Below, one piece after another: positions 1 through 5,440 of a DNA stretch of 7,896 nucleotides. The DNA is from Fidelibacterota bacterium (GTDB taxonomy: Bacteria; Fidelibacterota; Marinisomatia; Marinisomatales; CAZVFT01), in assembly GCA_014381485.1 (NCBI GenBank), contig JACNLN010000034.1:1-7896 (forward strand), read 5' to 3'. The stretch's first letter is position 1. Every line of letters starts with the position of its first letter. The position numbers were made by a program, and so were the translations under genes. The notes under the pieces are model-generated. The model was not told where the DNA came from. It worked only from the letters and a program-made list of their open reading frames with translations, and did no database searches.

Positions 1-20
1 AAGGTTTTAAGCCTTTTTTC
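1..20 (+). terminator. Possible tail of a terminator at the window edge
   Basis: AAGG (1-4) and CCTT (12-15) can pair across a short loop, and the run of six T at 14-19 follows. This resembles the 3' end of a rho-independent terminator for a gene lying left of the window. The stem visible here is only four pairs and the left arm may be cut off, so the call is weak. Confidence 0.2.
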
Positions 21-42
21 AGAGCGTAACTCCCTTTATAGC

Positions 43-58
43 CACAGAGTACACAGAG
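43..58. repeat. Short tandem CACAGAG motif
   Basis: CACAGAG occurs twice, at 43-49 and 52-58, separated by TA. On the other strand it reads CTCTGTG twice. From memory, similar CTCTGTG/CACAGAG strings recur in intergenic DNA of many environmental bacterial genomes, often near small accessory genes. That is recollection, not a search result. No gene is visible around it. Confidence 0.4.
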
Positions 59-79
59 AACAAGAATATGGAACTTGTT

Positions 80-203
80 TTACGGTAGCATCGAGTAGCA
101 ATAAGCACCCTGATGTAGTAGCTTTGCACTACACAAGGCAGGCGTGCTTATTGTTACCCCTTTTCCCGTAGGGACTCCTCCGGTACGGGATTTCCCCCGT
201 AAC
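80..203. other. Highly structured intergenic block, possible ncRNA or REP/MITE-like palindrome
   Basis: The non-coding stretch 1-317 is dominated by this self-complementary block. Outer arms TTACGG (80-85) and CCGTAA (197-202) can close a junction. Inside it, GTAGCAATAAGCAC (95-108) pairs with GTGCTTATTGTTAC (144-157) over 14 pairs with one G-U. The stem is extended inward by CCTG (109-112) with CAGG (139-142) and TGTAGT (114-119) with ACTACA (128-133), leaving an 8-base loop. A second hairpin pairs TCCCGTA (164-170) with TACGGGA (184-190) around a 13-base loop. No convincing reading frame, tRNA or known riboswitch core was seen. It may be a small structured RNA, a REP-like palindrome or a transposon remnant. 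The pairing is read directly from the sequence and the function is unknown. Confidence 0.6.
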
Positions 204-222
204 TTAGGTATTACGTATTGTA

Positions 223-251
223 TTGACATCTCATAAAACTGGAAAAAAGAT
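223..251 (+). promoter_or_regulatory. Possible promoter for the metallophosphatase gene
   Basis: A perfect TTGACA (-35 type) lies at 223-228. At 17-base spacing the -10 position (246-251) reads AAAGAT, a poor match to TATAAT. The next 65 bases to the start codon are very AT-rich. The -35 box is clear but the -10 box is not, and FCB-group promoters can differ from this consensus. Confidence 0.3.
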
Positions 252-317
252 TCATTGAACCAAATTAAAATGTTTGTTAACTTAATTTAAATCTAAACAA
301 TCAATTGAACCTCACTT

Positions 318-1091
318 ATGGCTGATAAAACATTTGCTATTCTATCGGATATTCACAGCAATCTCTCTGCGTTTAAGACTGCCCTTTCAATTATTGAAGA
401 ACACAAAGATGTGGATCAGTTGATTTGTTTGGGGGACTGCTTCGCTCTGGGGCCAGCTCCGGTAGAAGTTCTAGAAATTCTATTGTCTCTCAACAATTGC
501 ATCTTTATTCGTGGAAACCATGACAGATATTTAATTGAGAAGATTTGGGAACAGGAAAATCCCTCATTAGAGGGGATGAATCCCTACGACCCAATCTGCA
601 TCGGTATCGTTCAGAATGAACGGTGGACTTATGAGCAAATCGGTCAGGAGGGAATCGATTTTATTCGTCAGATGCATATTTCACACAGGGAAATAATTGA
701 TAACACGCAGGTTGAATTTACCCATGCATGGTATGGGCGCGACGATGAACCCCCATCAATAGAAGAAGCCACTAACTGGCGAAATCATGTCGCACTTCTA
801 AATCCCAATGTTGACCAATTTGTTTTTGTTCATGGCCATATTCATATCCCCCGCTTCGAACAAGATGGTAATCTTAAGATCCTCTGTCAGGGAGCAACCG
901 GATTACCATTTGATAAAAATCCTAAAGGAGCTGTTGGGTTTCTCACTGTGGGAAATGAATTCAACTGGGATGTACGACGGTTTAGTTACGATAGGCAAGC
1001 TACCCTTGATTTACTTGACGAGAGAAAACCTTCATTTTATCGTAACTTACAAAGTACCGTCAAATACGCAGAGATCCGCAATGAATTTTAG
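318..1091 (+). CDS. Metallophosphatase family protein (YfcE/MJ0936-like phosphodiesterase)
   Basis: A 257-residue calcineurin-like phosphoesterase that probably hydrolyses phosphodiester or phosphomonoester bonds with two metal ions in the cytoplasm; its substrate cannot be read from the sequence. The family motifs appear in order: SDIHSN (D11, H13), LGDCFALGP (D40), RGNHDR (N67, H68, D69), a histidine in FTHAWYG (H136), and VHGHIH (H174, H176). A family-typical glycine-rich turn ends in GLPFD near residue 199. Length fits the family. There is no signal peptide or membrane segment. The ATG at 318 places the first motif ten residues in, as is usual, although no clear Shine-Dalgarno sequence precedes it. 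The gene stands alone between two non-coding stretches, so context gives no hint of its partner. The family call is firm; the biological role is open. Confidence 0.88.
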   Translation: MADKTFAILSDIHSNLSAFKTALSIIEEHKDVDQLICLGDCFALGPAPVEVLEILLSLNNCIFIRGNHDRYLIEKIWEQENPSLEGMNPYDPICIGIVQNERWTYEQIGQEGIDFIRQMHISHREIIDNTQVEFTHAWYGRDDEPPSIEEATNWRNHVALLNPNVDQFVFVHGHIHIPRFEQDGNLKILCQGATGLPFDKNPKGAVGFLTVGNEFNWDVRRFSYDRQATLDLLDERKPSFYRNLQSTVKYAEIRNEF

Positions 1092-1126
1092 TCTCTTCTC
1101 CTTTCATTTTCTCAATATGATTAATT

Positions 1127-1198
1127 TTAGTAACCATTCAGCCACCAATTTTCCCTTCATAGAACAGGAATGAAGGTTGAAGAACCAAGAACCAAAAA
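1127..1198. repeat. Left inverted-repeat arm of the four-helix-bundle module
   Basis: Three blocks here are complementary, in mirrored order, to blocks downstream of the next gene. TTAGTAACCATTCAG (1127-1141) matches 1847-1861 at 13 of 15 positions. TGAAGGTTG (1171-1179) matches 1838-1846 exactly. CAAGAACCAAAAA (1186-1198) matches 1790-1802 exactly. About 29 bases (1142-1170) are present only in this arm. Weaker, gapped complementarity seems to continue inward to about 1259, where CCCGGGA faces TTCCTGGG at 1743-1750. A degenerate 7-base unit, CCAAGAA, begins at 1180. Confidence 0.6.
1154..1176. other. Small hairpin downstream of the metallophosphatase gene
   Basis: CCTTCAT (1154-1160) pairs exactly with ATGAAGG (1170-1176) around a 9-base loop. 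No T-run follows on either strand, so it is not a standard intrinsic terminator, though it could slow or protect a transcript end. It overlaps the extra 29 bases found only in the left arm of the surrounding inverted repeat. Confidence 0.4.
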
Positions 1199-1269
1199 AA
1201 TAAAACCCAGCTAGGAGACTCCTGGAAATAAACAATAAGAATAATAAGAAAACCCGGGATGAAACAAAA

Positions 1270-1674
1270 ATGTATGTTGTGAAGGAAACAAGTCCAATGG
1301 TTTTGCAAATAAGGGAAGAGGGTTCAGCTTATGATATCAACCTCTTAGAAAGAACGTTCGAATTTGCTGTTGACATCATACTCCTATTGAAGACCGTTTC
1401 GTATAAGAAAGAGAACGATGTAGTTCGGTATCAACTTGCAAAGTCCGGAACTTCTGTCGGTGCGAATTATGAGGAATCTCAGGCAACGAATTCCCGTGCT
1501 GATTTCAGACATAAGATTGGCATTGCCTTAAAAGAGGCTCGAGAATCAAATTACTGGTTACGGATTATGGAACGAACAAAGATTGGCAATCAACAGGAGG
1601 TAAAAAGATTGGTTAAAGAGTCCGGTGAGATAAAAGCCATTCTTGCTACAATCTTCAATAAAGTCTCTGATTAG
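1270..1674 (+). CDS. Four-helix-bundle protein (S23 / 23S rRNA intervening-sequence protein family)
   Basis: A 134-residue, helix-rich, charged protein without signal peptide or membrane segment. The hallmark stretch is visible: LLERTFEFAVDII (25-37) starts helix one, and YQLAKSGTSVGANYEES (54-70) is the conserved turn with the family's SGTSVGANYEE pattern. ADFRHKIGIALKEARES (77-93) and NYWLRIM follow, and a last helix ends near residue 132. Relatives are encoded in intervening sequences of bacterial 23S rRNA and, as avd-like proteins, beside diversity-generating retroelements, where they bind nucleic acid. Many others are free-standing and of unknown role. Here no rRNA or reverse transcriptase gene is nearby. 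The gene sits inside concentric inverted repeats, with about 180 bases before it and 446 after it. ATG 1270 gives a tail of some 20 residues ahead of the first family block; ATG 1297 is an alternative start. No good ribosome-binding site is seen. Family call firm, function unknown. Confidence 0.88.
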   Translation: MYVVKETSPMVLQIREEGSAYDINLLERTFEFAVDIILLLKTVSYKKENDVVRYQLAKSGTSVGANYEESQATNSRADFRHKIGIALKEARESNYWLRIMERTKIGNQQEVKRLVKESGEIKAILATIFNKVSD

Positions 1675-1789
1675 AGATTCCAAAGAGTGAACTTACTTTT
1701 GACATATTTGCTACGACGTGACAGTGATAATGCTTCCCTAAATTCCTGGGATTGATTCCTATTCCTTAATCCTGGAGCTTGACTCTTGA

Positions 1790-1861
1790 TTTTTGGTTCT
1801 TGCGAGTCCGCGGTCTTTATCCTTGTCATAGAATGAACAACCTTCACTGAACAGTTACTAA
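1790..1861. repeat. Right inverted-repeat arm of the four-helix-bundle module
   Basis: This arm mirrors 1127-1198: TTTTTGGTTCTTG (1790-1802), CAACCTTCA (1838-1846) and CTGAACAGTTACTAA (1847-1861). The last two blocks touch each other here but are 29 bases apart in the left arm. Just inside it, 1743-1789 carries weaker heptad-like sequence including TGGAGCTTG at 1773-1781, which recurs at 2023-2031. In a transcript covering the gene, the two arms could pair and place the coding region in a large loop. Confidence 0.6.
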
Positions 1862-1915
1862 TTTTCTATGATTATTTACTTAGATTATTTTATCACTATT
1901 ACGATAAATGTAACC

Positions 1916-2060
1916 CCTCAGTCTTGTGTGGATCCGCCACCAAGTCGGCAAAACCCAAAAACCAAGGTCCAAGAACCAAATCCCAGATATTCACCTACTT
2001 TTGTTTCTTGGTTCTTGGAGTTTGGAGCTTGGTTCTTGGGATCTCCACCACTAACTGAGG
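1916..2060. repeat. Gene-less palindromic block of CCAAGNN heptads
   Basis: The non-coding gap 1675-2120 holds the right arm described above, this block and the mnmA leader. Outer arms CCTCAGT (1916-1922) and ACTGAGG (2054-2060) are exact complements. Next come GTGTGGA (1926-1932) against TCCACCAC (2044-2051), with one extra base. Inside these, 1954-1979 and 2008-2040 are long imperfect complements made of degenerate 7-base units such as CCAAGAA, CCAAGGT, CCAAGCT and CCAAACT. The right arm carries one more unit than the left, consistent with gain or loss of single heptads. The loop (about 1980-2007) contains no gene. It could form a long hairpin in RNA or single-stranded DNA. Confidence 0.6.
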
Positions 2061-2062
2061 TA

Positions 2063-2090
2063 TTGCAGATAAATAAATTAAATGTATGGT
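2063..2090 (+). promoter_or_regulatory. Possible promoter for the mnmA operon
   Basis: TTGCAG (2063-2068) and TATGGT (2085-2090) lie 16 bases apart, ending 30 bases before the mnmA start. Both boxes match the sigma-70 consensus only partly. Position is the main support: this is the only AT-rich gap between the palindromic block and a long run of closely packed genes that needs a promoter. Confidence 0.25.
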
Positions 2091-2120
2091 CATTTGGGAA
2101 CCCATCAAGTATACATATGA

Positions 2121-3239
2121 ATGAGTGCTGTCATTGATAAAAACCGTGTCCTCGTGGCGATGTCTGGCGGAGTGGACAGCTCTGTTGCTCTCAAATTGAT
2201 TCTGGACCAGGGCTATGATGCAATTGGCGTGACGATGAAACTTTGGGAATATCGGGATTCTGACGGTAACCTTCTCTATGAATCGAAATGCTGTTCCATG
2301 GATGCCATAAATCGAGCAAAACTTGTTTGTGAGCAATTGGGAGTTCTTCACCACACTGTTGATCTTCAAGATGAATTTCATAAATCTGTTATTGATGACT
2401 TTGTTAATGAATACTTCGTAGGGCGCACTCCCAATCCGTGCGTCCAGTGTAACACGTTCATAAAATTTAGTGCTGGGTTAAAGGAAGCCGATCGATTGGG
2501 AGCTCACTGGTTTGCTACCGGTCACTATGCTAACATTGATAGAAGTGATCCGGAAAATCCCAAGCTAAAAAAAGGGGCAGACTCAAAAAAAGACCAATCC
2601 TATGTTCTGTGGGGAATTCAAAAATCCAATCTACCAAGAATCCTCTTTCCGTTGGGGCAACTTACAAAATCCGATGTGAGAAAAATTGCTGCCGACTTAA
2701 ATTTAAAGAGCGCAGAGGCATCTGAGAGCCAGGACGTCTGTTTTGTTCCCGAAAACGACTATCGGAAATTTCTATCCATGTATACCCCTGATAAAGTTGC
2801 TTCTGAACAATCTGGCAATTTCATGAATGAAAAACGAGGGAAACTAGGAGAGTATTCCGGTATTTCTCAATACACGATTGGTCAGCGCCGAGGGCTAGGT
2901 GCTTTTGGCCCCAAACCACATTATGTACAAAAAATCGATCTGGAAAACAATACTATCACTCTCGTTCCCCGAGAACGAATGTTTTTTAATGGATGTATTG
3001 TAGGACAATTGAACTGGCTCCAGAATCCGGACACTGTTAATGTTAATTCCGTCAGTGTACGTATTAGATACAACCACAGCGGCGTTCCGTGTAAAATTAC
3101 AAAAGGTGAAAATGACACAATCTCCGTAGACTTTGAATCTCCTCAATTTGCCGTTACTCCCGGCCAATCCTCTGTGTTTTATTCAGATAATACGCTTCTG
3201 GGGGGTGGTATGATTAAAGAGGGAAAGCTTTATGGGTGA
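2121..3239 (+). CDS. mnmA: tRNA-specific 2-thiouridylase MnmA
   Basis: A 372-residue cytoplasmic enzyme that activates the wobble uridine (U34) of Lys, Glu and Gln tRNAs with ATP and replaces its 2-oxygen by sulfur delivered from a persulfide relay. The PP-loop SGGVDSS is at 15-21, followed by GVTMKLW (36-42), NPCVQCNTFIKF (105-116), ATGHYA (132-137), KKDQSYVLW (156-164) and SQDVCFVPENDY (203-214). C110 and C207 correspond to the catalytic cysteine pair (C102 and C199 in E. coli). C107 replaces the aspartate that E. coli has three residues before the first cysteine. A KCCSMDA stretch (56-62) places it in the variant with a paired CC after the first domain. Length is normal. The ATG at 2121 lacks a clear Shine-Dalgarno sequence. 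Its stop overlaps the next start by 8 bases, and it heads the operon-like run. Confidence 0.96.
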   Translation: MSAVIDKNRVLVAMSGGVDSSVALKLILDQGYDAIGVTMKLWEYRDSDGNLLYESKCCSMDAINRAKLVCEQLGVLHHTVDLQDEFHKSVIDDFVNEYFVGRTPNPCVQCNTFIKFSAGLKEADRLGAHWFATGHYANIDRSDPENPKLKKGADSKKDQSYVLWGIQKSNLPRILFPLGQLTKSDVRKIAADLNLKSAEASESQDVCFVPENDYRKFLSMYTPDKVASEQSGNFMNEKRGKLGEYSGISQYTIGQRRGLGAFGPKPHYVQKIDLENNTITLVPRERMFFNGCIVGQLNWLQNPDTVNVNSVSVRIRYNHSGVPCKITKGENDTISVDFESPQFAVTPGQSSVFYSDNTLLGGGMIKEGKLYG

Positions 3240-3987
3240 TAAAAAACCGTTAGGAATCATTATTCTCGCAGCGGGACATGGCAAACGGATGAAATCTGAC
3301 CTTCCAAAAGTTCTTCACCATGTCGGTGGAAAACCAATGATAGCTCACGTCATCGAACAAGCAAAGCATCTCAAGGGGAGTAAAATTGTCATAGTTGTGA
3401 GTAACATCAAAGGACGGGTAGCCAGTGCAACTTCACATTACAATGTTGTCCCTGTTGAGCAGAAAGAACGCCTGGGAACAGGGCATGCGATACTGCAAAC
3501 GAAAGATAAATTTTCTGATTTTGACGGAAATATCCTTATTTTATCTGGAGATGTCCCTCTTCTTTCTCAAATGACCCTTGACAAACTCGTGCATAGACAT
3601 TATGTTTATGGGGCAGCAGCAACGGTGCTGACTACGATTTTTGAAAACCCCGCTGGATACGGAAGGGTCGTTCGGAATAGTGACGGAACGCTCAATCGGA
3701 TTGTTGAGCATAAAGATTGTACGAATGAACAAGTGGAAATTCGAGAGGTAAACGCAGGTGTTTACATCTTTGATAGTCGGTATTTATTCCAGTGTCTCCC
3801 GGAGGTTGAATGTGACAATATCCAGGGTGAGTATTACCTTCCGGATGTTCTACCTTTGATACAGTCAATGGGTGGTAAAATTGCTGTCGAAACGGTCGAG
3901 GATACAAGAGAAGTGGCAGGGATCAACACTCAGGAACAATTGTTGGAAATGAATCGTATCTATCACGAGTTATATGAAACATCTTAA
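3232..3987 (+). CDS. glmU: One-domain GlmU-type UDP-N-acetylglucosamine pyrophosphorylase (nucleotidyltransferase)
   Basis: A 251-residue cytoplasmic nucleotidyltransferase expected to join UTP and GlcNAc-1-phosphate to give UDP-GlcNAc, the precursor for peptidoglycan and lipopolysaccharide. The GlmU N-terminal motifs are complete: LAAGHGKRM (12-20) with K26 in LPKVLH, QKERLGTGHA (77-86), SGDVPLL (105-111), GYGR (142-145), IVEHKD (157-162), EVNAG (172-176), NIQGEYYLPD (196-205) and GIN (230-232). D107 and N232 fit the metal ligands. Classical GlmU is about 450 residues and carries a C-terminal left-handed beta-helix acetyltransferase; this protein stops after the first domain. The reading frame ends cleanly and the next gene starts inside it, so this looks like a natural short form and not a frameshift. 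Acetylation of GlcN-1-phosphate would need another gene. It overlaps mnmA by 8 bases and the next gene by 14. The exact sugar is inferred. Confidence 0.88.
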   Translation: MGDKKPLGIIILAAGHGKRMKSDLPKVLHHVGGKPMIAHVIEQAKHLKGSKIVIVVSNIKGRVASATSHYNVVPVEQKERLGTGHAILQTKDKFSDFDGNILILSGDVPLLSQMTLDKLVHRHYVYGAAATVLTTIFENPAGYGRVVRNSDGTLNRIVEHKDCTNEQVEIREVNAGVYIFDSRYLFQCLPEVECDNIQGEYYLPDVLPLIQSMGGKIAVETVEDTREVAGINTQEQLLEMNRIYHELYETS

Positions 3988-4447
3988 AACAACAGCTTTT
4001 ATAATCCTTTTCATTGTGGCGGAGACATCTCTCTATGCTCAGTTCCGACACGATTTGCCCGAGAAAAAAACCAATTATACCAATCCCCAGTCACCATCTA
4101 TACTGCTATTCAATCCCGATAATTTATCCATCAATCACAGCTTTTCTCTGGTCATGACAAGCTTTGCTGGACAAAGTTTCAGTTATGGAATCTATTCCAA
4201 TCGGTTGCAGTATCTTCTTTCTGATAAGTGGTCAATTAAGGCAAACTTCAACCTTGTTCATCCAACATTCTCAACATTCCAGACAGGTATCAATCCTTAT
4301 GAAGGTGACATATACTACGGACTGAATCTTCAATATCGTCCCTCAGATAATTTTCTCTTTCATATTGGAGTTGACAACTACCCTCTTTACTACCACAAGA
4401 ATCTGAATCCTTTATCGTTACCCTTCTACCCCCACGAGGTTGAATAG
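3974..4447 (+). CDS. Small exported protein of unknown function, beta-rich
   Basis: I do not recognise this 157-residue protein. It begins with a clear signal peptide: basic MKHLK, a hydrophobic core at about 7-20 and a likely cleavage after A22 (LYA then QF). The mature part (about 135 residues) is rich in aromatic residues and in alternating polar/hydrophobic stretches, for example around 53-65, 68-82, 86-95 and 113-134. This suggests antiparallel beta strands, as in outer-membrane or periplasmic beta-sheet proteins. It has no cysteine in the mature part and no lipobox. It starts 14 bases inside the glmU-like gene and ends 8 bases before the LytR_C gene, so its expression is probably coupled to both, pointing to an envelope role. 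The length is too short for a usual 8-strand barrel with long loops, though a small barrel is possible. Confidence 0.75.
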   Translation: MKHLKTTAFIILFIVAETSLYAQFRHDLPEKKTNYTNPQSPSILLFNPDNLSINHSFSLVMTSFAGQSFSYGIYSNRLQYLLSDKWSIKANFNLVHPTFSTFQTGINPYEGDIYYGLNLQYRPSDNFLFHIGVDNYPLYYHKNLNPLSLPFYPHEVE

Positions 4448-4455
4448 TCACCTCG

Positions 4456-5004
4456 ATGGTAAATCAAAAAAGGAAATCATCTCGAAAGAAACGTTCCAAT
4501 AATCGTATTCCATTAATGAATACGACAATTGTGTTGCTATCTGTCATCTGTCTTGGATTTCTATTTTCCATCATACAACGCAGCTGGCGTGGAAGTATTC
4601 GCATTAATCAGGACAGACGTAATATTTCTCCGCCACAACTCATCACGACATCCTACGAGGAATCCCCCTTCTCATCAATCGAGGTTGAAGTGTTAAATGG
4701 TTGTGGCGTAAAAAATCTTGCCCAACACTTTACAGATTACCTTCGAACCCGCCACATTGATGTGGTAAATACTGAGAATGCCAATCATTTCAATTATCCC
4801 CGCACTCACATTATTCAACGTAGTCAGTTTTTCGAGGGCTCTTATCGGGTGGCTGAGCTATTAAATATCCCGAAAAGTGACACCACCAGAATTCTTCTTA
4901 AACCCAATCTATCACTTGACCACGATGTCACTCTTGTCATTGGTCAGGATTACAACACTATTAAACCATTCCGTGATTTTCTCAAGACTCAGCCTCTGTA
5001 TTGA
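4456..5004 (+). CDS. Membrane-anchored LytR C-terminal (LytR_C) domain protein
   Basis: A 182-residue protein with a very basic N-terminus (residues 4-17), one transmembrane helix at about 22-41 and a C-terminal domain outside the cytoplasm. That domain runs from about 75 to 167 and shows the LytR_C pattern: IEVEVLNGCGVKNLA (75-89) at the start and VTLVIGQDY (158-166) at the end. In Gram-positive bacteria this domain follows the LytR-CpsA-Psr catalytic domain, which is absent here. Stand-alone membrane-anchored versions are common in Gram-negative FCB-type genomes and their role is not established. The neighbouring exported protein and the UDP-GlcNAc enzyme suggest cell-envelope work. Its TGA stop overlaps the TTG start of rsfS by four bases. 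Domain call good; function unknown. Confidence 0.82.
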   Translation: MVNQKRKSSRKKRSNNRIPLMNTTIVLLSVICLGFLFSIIQRSWRGSIRINQDRRNISPPQLITTSYEESPFSSIEVEVLNGCGVKNLAQHFTDYLRTRHIDVVNTENANHFNYPRTHIIQRSQFFEGSYRVAELLNIPKSDTTRILLKPNLSLDHDVTLVIGQDYNTIKPFRDFLKTQPLY

Positions 5005-5402
5005 TAACATCTAAAAAACGTACATCCCAAATTTCTTCGAAAGAACTGGCACGTAATATTGCTAACTTAGCTATATCTAAAAAGGCAGATAATGTTCTGT
5101 TATTGGATGTAAGACAACGGACATCCATTACCGATTTCTTCCTGATATGCTCTGGTACCACAGACGTTCAAGTCAAAGCCATCTTTGATGCCATTCTCAA
5201 CGAACTCGACCCGCCAGTTAAGCCGTGGCACGTAGAGGGAGAAGAAATACGAAAATGGATCCTTATGGATTTTGTGGATGTGGTAGTTCACATCTTCCAG
5301 AAGAAGGAAAGGGAATTCTATCAACTTGAAAGATTGTGGGCGGATGCTCATTTTGAGAAATTCGAAGATACATTATCCACTCCTGATAGTTCGGAAAAAT
5401 AG
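5001..5402 (+). CDS. rsfS: Ribosome silencing factor RsfS
   Basis: A 133-residue protein of the RsfS/Iojap (DUF143) family. Members bind ribosomal protein uL14 on the large subunit, block subunit joining and so reduce translation in stationary phase or starvation. Conserved parts are ELARNIANLAISKKADNVLLLDVR (first block, about 15-38), TDFFLICSGTTDVQVKAI (44-61), WHVEGEE (76-82), W86, and LMDFVDVVVHIFQKKEREFYQLERLWADA (88-116). Length is normal. The start is TTG within TTGA, which also holds the stop of the preceding gene. No in-frame ATG lies between it and the first conserved block, so TTG is the best choice and implies translational coupling. In many bacteria rsfS sits with nadD; here it sits between a LytR_C gene and argS, and a LytR_C-rsfS pairing is known in other lineages. 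Confidence 0.94.
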   Translation: MITSKKRTSQISSKELARNIANLAISKKADNVLLLDVRQRTSITDFFLICSGTTDVQVKAIFDAILNELDPPVKPWHVEGEEIRKWILMDFVDVVVHIFQKKEREFYQLERLWADAHFEKFEDTLSTPDSSEK

Positions 5403-5440
5403 TTTAACTTTTTTTCACGCAGAATCCATAAAATTACCCA

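Noticed and set aside
164..190. Resemblance of GACTCCTCCGG to the conserved 16S rRNA ACTCCTACGGG region
   Set aside because: The match is short and imperfect, and the flanks show no rRNA sequence. The stretch is explained better as a hairpin.
808..1173. Plus-strand open frame overlapping the metallophosphatase
   Set aside because: Most of it lies out of frame inside a gene whose motifs are all in the main frame; the remainder runs into the inverted-repeat arm.
1270..1674. Diversity-generating retroelement accessory (avd) gene
   Set aside because: There is no reverse transcriptase, template repeat or variable repeat in the window, and the sequence fits the general S23-type family equally well.
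1954..2040. CRISPR array
   Set aside because: The repeats are 7-base, degenerate and partly inverted, with no constant repeat or spacers, and no cas genes are present.
1868..2137. Plus-strand open frame of 89 residues over the gap before mnmA
   Set aside because: It runs through the palindromic heptad repeats, giving repetitive low-complexity residues, and overlaps the mnmA start. No family resemblance was seen.
1995..2381. Minus-strand open frame of 128 residues across the mnmA start
   Set aside because: It is a shadow of mnmA and of the heptad repeats, with no recognisable motif or start signal.
5403..5440. Terminator between rsfS and argS
   Set aside because: There is a run of seven T but no stem before it. 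The short gap and shared orientation fit co-transcription.
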